A stretch of DNA of 64,000 nt from assembly GCA_964059195.1 (NCBI GenBank), contig CAXKWD010000005.1, forward strand, positions 139,897,686 to 139,961,685, given 5' to 3'. This document shows positions 59,853 through 64,000 of the stretch, one piece after another. Positions within the stretch are counted from its first letter, which is position 1. Each line of letters starts with the position of its first letter. The position numbers and the translations under genes were made by a program. Origin of the DNA: Ectobius pallidus (taxonomy: Eukaryota; Arthropoda; Insecta; Blattodea; Ectobiidae). The notes beneath the pieces were generated by a model. That model was not told the DNA's origin. It made no database searches and saw only the letters and a list, made by a program, of their open reading frames with translations.

Positions 59853-61685
59853 TTAAAAGTATAATATATTTGCAGGACGTTTTTCCTTTATGTAAAAATA
59901 AATAACTTCACCGAGGAATGCCAAGAAACCAAGCGTGTAACCCAAAACTAGTGAAAGAAATGCAACAGTCAGATGATATACTTCAAATACAAAATAGTCT
60001 TCAGACTCATTCTCAGACTCACCATATTTCCTACCTGTCAGCTTAGTACTGTGAGAATCAACGCGTTCTTTCTGGGCTAGTTTAACTAACCCGTTTTCTA
60101 TACCAGTAGTCATGCGATTATTAAAGGCTGGCACAAAATAGCTCCCTTTCTGGAAATAAGACACGATCAATATGGGAAATGTTTCAATAGTATTCATGGC
60201 ACAGACAAATTCGCTGTTCTTTGAAACCCTTAATTCGTTGTTGACTCGCCAAGATTCAGCCATGGTTGCATAATCTCTAGTTTTTATGATTCTTTGGATG
60301 CATTCTTCAGTCTGACAATCCTCAGCTTCTTTCATAAGCTTCTGGTATTTTAAAACAATTGTATCTTCAAAGAACTGCTTGATGTCATCTCTGATACCGT
60401 AGGCCATTTTGGACTCAATGAGCTCATCCAAACTGCTTATCTGCTTTTCTTGGCCTGGGTCGACCAAGTAACTTGTGAAATACGTTTGGAATACCGTGCT
60501 TATAGCAAAGCAATACCAAACAAAAGTCAGAAAAATAAATCTTATCCGAAATGTATTAGGCATGGTAGTGACTGATACACCCAAAACTACAGCCCAAACA
60601 TTGTAAATCACCTTAGATATATTCTGGTAAGGTTCAGTTTCTCTTGACTTCAGTGACAAAAGCCATACGACAACAGCAAATACTACAAATCCAAAAGATG
60701 TTACAACCCATACATAGATTGAAAAAATTCTGGAAACGCTATGAATTCTAGAGTAAGGTTTTGCACACGGTACATACCAGACATATTTAACTTCATAGTA
60801 AGGAATAGATGGATCTACAAGTGCTGCCAACTTGAGAATCAAAGGTGCTCCTCTTAAGCACATATCTATGTTCTTGAAGAGAACATCTTTAATGATTTCA
60901 GCAATTCCATCGTAAATATTATCAGCAATATATTCTTTGACAATAACAGTAAGATTGAAAAGAACGAATATTCTTGATATTCGTCTTACTTCCACAGACG
61001 ATGCGTTGTCAGTACCTATGATGAATGGACACCCATGGAAATTGTTGGGAATCTTATTCGGGTATAGTTGGTTTCTTATTAGTACAGCTTCCCCTTGAGA
61101 GACGCATTCATCTTGTAGAACTATAGTTTTTACAGTATCGCATTCTGTTTCGGATCTGTACGGGTACCATGTATACATTTTGTATCTGTTGATTTCCATA
61201 AACGGCATTGCGACTATTGCATTTAATACTCTGCCGTTTTCCCACAAGACGCTTAAAATATTTCTCGCAGTGCTTTCTGCTTCCAAATGAGCTTCTGTTA
61301 CAATAACAAGGAAAGGAGCTTGGTTAAACCAACCATCAATTTGTGCAAGCGATAAGATCGTATCTTCCATTTCTTCACCATTTCTTGTTAAAATCAAATA
61401 GCCTCCAAACTTTTCCCCAAGTTCATGATGTATAGTAAGGTCAAGATAATTTGGGTTTGATACATAGATGGAGCAGTGGCCTATTTCATTTAGATCTTGT
61501 AGCAAGTCATCAGTGACATTATGATTTTCTGTGCTGTGAAATACTAGAGTTCTGGTTGGATCGAAATTGGATTTAATTATATTTCTAGCGCAAGACATTA
61601 AGAGCTTACTCTCAGTAGGTACCTCGGGTTCTTGTAGAAGTGCAGAAGTCATACACAGCTTCACTATAAGAAGAATTATTATCAT
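59853..61685 (-). CDS. Divergent ionotropic receptor (IR), intronless
   Basis: A single 610-aa frame. A signal peptide is predicted at residues 1-18 (MIIILLIVKLCMTSALLQ). A long extracellular N-terminal part leads to the S1 lobe (about 208-305), TM1 (about 319-345), the pore loop (about 358-376), TM2 (about 380-405), S2 (about 417-560) and TM3 (about 568-596, ending LGFLAFLGEVIYFYI). This is the variant ionotropic glutamate receptor layout of insect IRs. The usual glutamate-binding Arg context after S1 is not visible, as in divergent IRs, so it is unlikely to bind glutamate. Members sit in chemosensory neuron membranes with co-receptors such as IR25a. AATAAA on the minus strand at 59749-59754 lies about 100 nt after the stop. 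No introns, stops or frameshifts. The ligand is unknown. Confidence 0.92.
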   Translation of the reverse strand: MIIILLIVKLCMTSALLQEPEVPTESKLLMSCARNIIKSNFDPTRTLVFHSTENHNVTDDLLQDLNEIGHCSIYVSNPNYLDLTIHHELGEKFGGYLILTRNGEEMEDTILSLAQIDGWFNQAPFLVIVTEAHLEAESTARNILSVLWENGRVLNAIVAMPFMEINRYKMYTWYPYRSETECDTVKTIVLQDECVSQGEAVLIRNQLYPNKIPNNFHGCPFIIGTDNASSVEVRRISRIFVLFNLTVIVKEYIADNIYDGIAEIIKDVLFKNIDMCLRGAPLILKLAALVDPSIPYYEVKYVWYVPCAKPYSRIHSVSRIFSIYVWVVTSFGFVVFAVVVWLLSLKSRETEPYQNISKVIYNVWAVVLGVSVTTMPNTFRIRFIFLTFVWYCFAISTVFQTYFTSYLVDPGQEKQISSLDELIESKMAYGIRDDIKQFFEDTIVLKYQKLMKEAEDCQTEECIQRIIKTRDYATMAESWRVNNELRVSKNSEFVCAMNTIETFPILIVSYFQKGSYFVPAFNNRMTTGIENGLVKLAQKERVDSHSTKLTGRKYGESENESEDYFVFEVYHLTVAFLSLVLGYTLGFLAFLGEVIYFYIKEKRPANILYF

Positions 61686-64000
61686 GTTTGCTTTGTAGAA
61701 TGAGTCGTTAAAAATTGTAGTATAATATTTACTTTTGAACTTGTACGTCCATACAGGAATTCTTTCCTAGTCCATAAGAATGTACTGCACTGTATGCATA
61801 GCAGTTTTATTCTTATGTTCAACTTACAAGCTTCCAGAAAATTGTGTTCGTGCTATCAAATTCAGAAGGCTGAGATGTCATAAAAAAACTCCATTAAAGC
61901 TATGCCTATATTATTAAAAGAAAAATGTTATAATGAAACAAGGATCAGGATATATTTATCATGCAGAAATACATATTGATTACTATCAGACTCCCTCGGA
62001 AATGGCCGAAGTATAATTATTTAGTTTTATGTCTGCAAAAAAATTGTACTATGCAGGCTGCCAGTAGCAGGCCTAAACAACTATTAACATACTTTTTTAT
62101 CATAAATCCCGGAGAGTTGTCTCTTCTTGTAGTAATAAACTCAAGCGATCATATTAAATGCGGCAATAAAAAAATGAATGTAGACAACATCGAACCATAG
62201 AAAATAATAACGATGGAATTTTCTTAGAAGAAAAATGGGAATCCTGCAATTTTGTAGAATCAAATACAATATTGCTTTTGTGAAATGTGATTCTATAAGT
62301 ACCCTGTGTCTTAATGCACAGAAATTCTACCCTTCCTGCAATTATCATTTTCTATGTTTATAAAAAAAAAAGGTTGGACGCAAGAAGTAGGTAATTCCAA
62401 TTTTAAAAAATCACAGGAAACGAAAGAACGCGTTTTAATGTCTTAAAAAATTAACTCATTTTTAAGTTTTATGATTAAGATATTTACATGAATTTAAGTT
62501 GTGTATTATTTATTTTCCTTTACAGGGAAATCATTAGGAGCTGCCTGTTTTCTATATATAATCGATGAAAATTCAATTTTTATTTTTTTAAAGACTCATT
62601 TCAAACTTTACTTGATGAGTTAGCTGATTAATATACTAAAACTTAATATAAATTAATCATCTTCAAACACATTTTCTGAAATAAGAGATACAAAAGGTAT
62701 CCATGAAAATATGCTGAGAGGATTTGAAATCTTACGTTATGTATTGTGGATAACGAAGAATTTCAGTTTGTTGTTTCTATTGTGTCGCCTTATTCAGCAA
62801 AACAAAAGTAAACTACCCATCCATGACTGCTGCCATATTTTTTATATATATTTCCACTCTTCTTTCCCTATTCGTTTATAATCTTTGTGCTTTCAATTAC
62901 ATATTTCATGTGACTCATAATACAAGATCACCACAGACCACATATACTTATCTTCCACCATTTCTTTTTTTCTTGTTACAGACATTATTAAAGGTATGAT
63001 TGCCATAACTTTTATCAAAGAAGTATGTCCCAGCAAAATGTGAACAAATGTGCTATACTACATTAGATTTTGTCAGATTACTGTAGCTTATTAAATTTAT
63101 GTGATATAGAAATATTATAGCATAATATAATTAATAATATATAGCGAAGCATGAGCTCCGAATATAAGATTATCAAAAATGCATTTTAACCGAGGCCAAT
63201 TAGTCTAGTTATCAAAGTTAAGTCATTAACGCCGTTAAAAAAAACATATCTAGTATTAAAATCATGAAAATAAATACTCATAAAATATTTGAAACTACCT
63301 TATAACGATATCCCAGACGATAGAACTATAATTCAATTAGATTTCGCTTCAGGTAGTGGCCTATTACGTCCCGATGTTCACAAAATATATTACGACTTTC
63401 GGTACAACGGATCAGTGTCAATGAGAGGTTATAGAACAGCTAGTTAAAATGTTGACACATAGTGCGATGGTAGCGAAAGCAGGCTTAGAAACACATTTCG
63501 TATGCCTTTTGACATTATTAAAAGTCCCGCGAACGACAGAAGTTCACCGAGCTTCAAGCATTTATAGGGATTAAATACGAACAAGTTCCGTTATGATTTT
63601 TTTGTCTCGGTTAACGGATTGGGGTTTAAAGGGCGTATTTTAATGACTGTAAGTAGTTATTTTAACTTATTGTGTATCATACTATGTATCAGACAAATCC
63701 TAATTTTATAGAATCTCTTAATAGCACAAAACATTACAAATTTAAATATCGTTTTAATTTTCCTCAAACCTGACAAAGTTTTCAGAAATCTTCAGACATT
63801 TCCAGAAATATGGGGATATCTTCAAAATTTAATAAATAATTCGAGCACTACATAATATAAAATTAAAACATATTCTGTTCTGGTAATACTTCCTTCCCAA
63901 AAATAGCCCATATTTGTCGTAATGAAAAATCTTTATTTTTAACCTAAGACTTGGACATAAAAATAATAAAAATTACGGATTGAGGTAATGAATGATCCTC
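61686..64000. other. IR 5' flank, nothing recognised
   Basis: AT-rich sequence with no conserved frame, RNA gene or clear repeat. No confident core promoter for the IR could be picked. Frames at 61961-62348 are short and unlike known families. Confidence 0.5.

Noticed and set aside
1..64000. CRISPR array, bacterial operon or phage-like module
   Set aside because: No regularly spaced repeats and no prokaryotic gene organisation; all real genes are spliced or typical insect single-exon receptors.

Overview
The window is nuclear DNA from an insect. It is AT-rich, its genes are split by introns of 0.4 to 3.6 kb, and it is full of transposable-element debris. The chemosensory families point to a hemimetabolous insect: three insect odorant receptors (7tm_6 family) and one intronless divergent ionotropic receptor. 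The LINE and SINE load and long introns would suit a cockroach or termite type genome, but that placement is inference; no species is identified from the sequence.

Layout. 1-5086 has no recognisable gene and holds two small inverted-repeat elements. 5087-14331 (+) is a complete six-exon short-chain dehydrogenase/reductase of the DHRS11 / farnesol dehydrogenase type, with intact nucleotide-binding and catalytic residues. Its introns carry LINE, SINE and Helitron-like debris. 14332-21750 is intergenic, with a small MITE and a 2.4-kb terminal-inverted-repeat element. 21751-57122 is a cluster of three odorant receptor genes: OR-A (+, 21751-28649), OR-B (-, 34827-44501) and OR-C (+, 47556-57122). 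All have seven coding exons, the same intron phases and nearly identical exon lengths, so they are tandem duplicates with the middle one inverted. B and C are head to head; A and B are tail to tail. OR-B intron 2 contains a complete, apparently intact hAT transposon (40619-43153) with a 613-aa transposase, a TATA/Inr core promoter and a perfect 8-bp target-site duplication. 59853-61685 (-) is the 610-aa ionotropic receptor. The last 2.3 kb has nothing recognisable.

How the genes relate. The odorant receptors would each pair with the co-receptor Orco (not in the window) in olfactory neurons. The ionotropic receptor is a second, unrelated chemosensory channel beside the cluster. The SDR is a metabolic enzyme that could act on alcohols such as farnesol; a link to olfaction is speculation. 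I see no operon-like or defence-type system. The most unusual signals are structural: a LINE fragment flanked by a 183-bp direct duplication, a palindromic inverted dimer of a mariner 3' end, a family of foldback elements, and strong over-representation of the palindromic octamer TAGGCCTA from about 17 kb onward.
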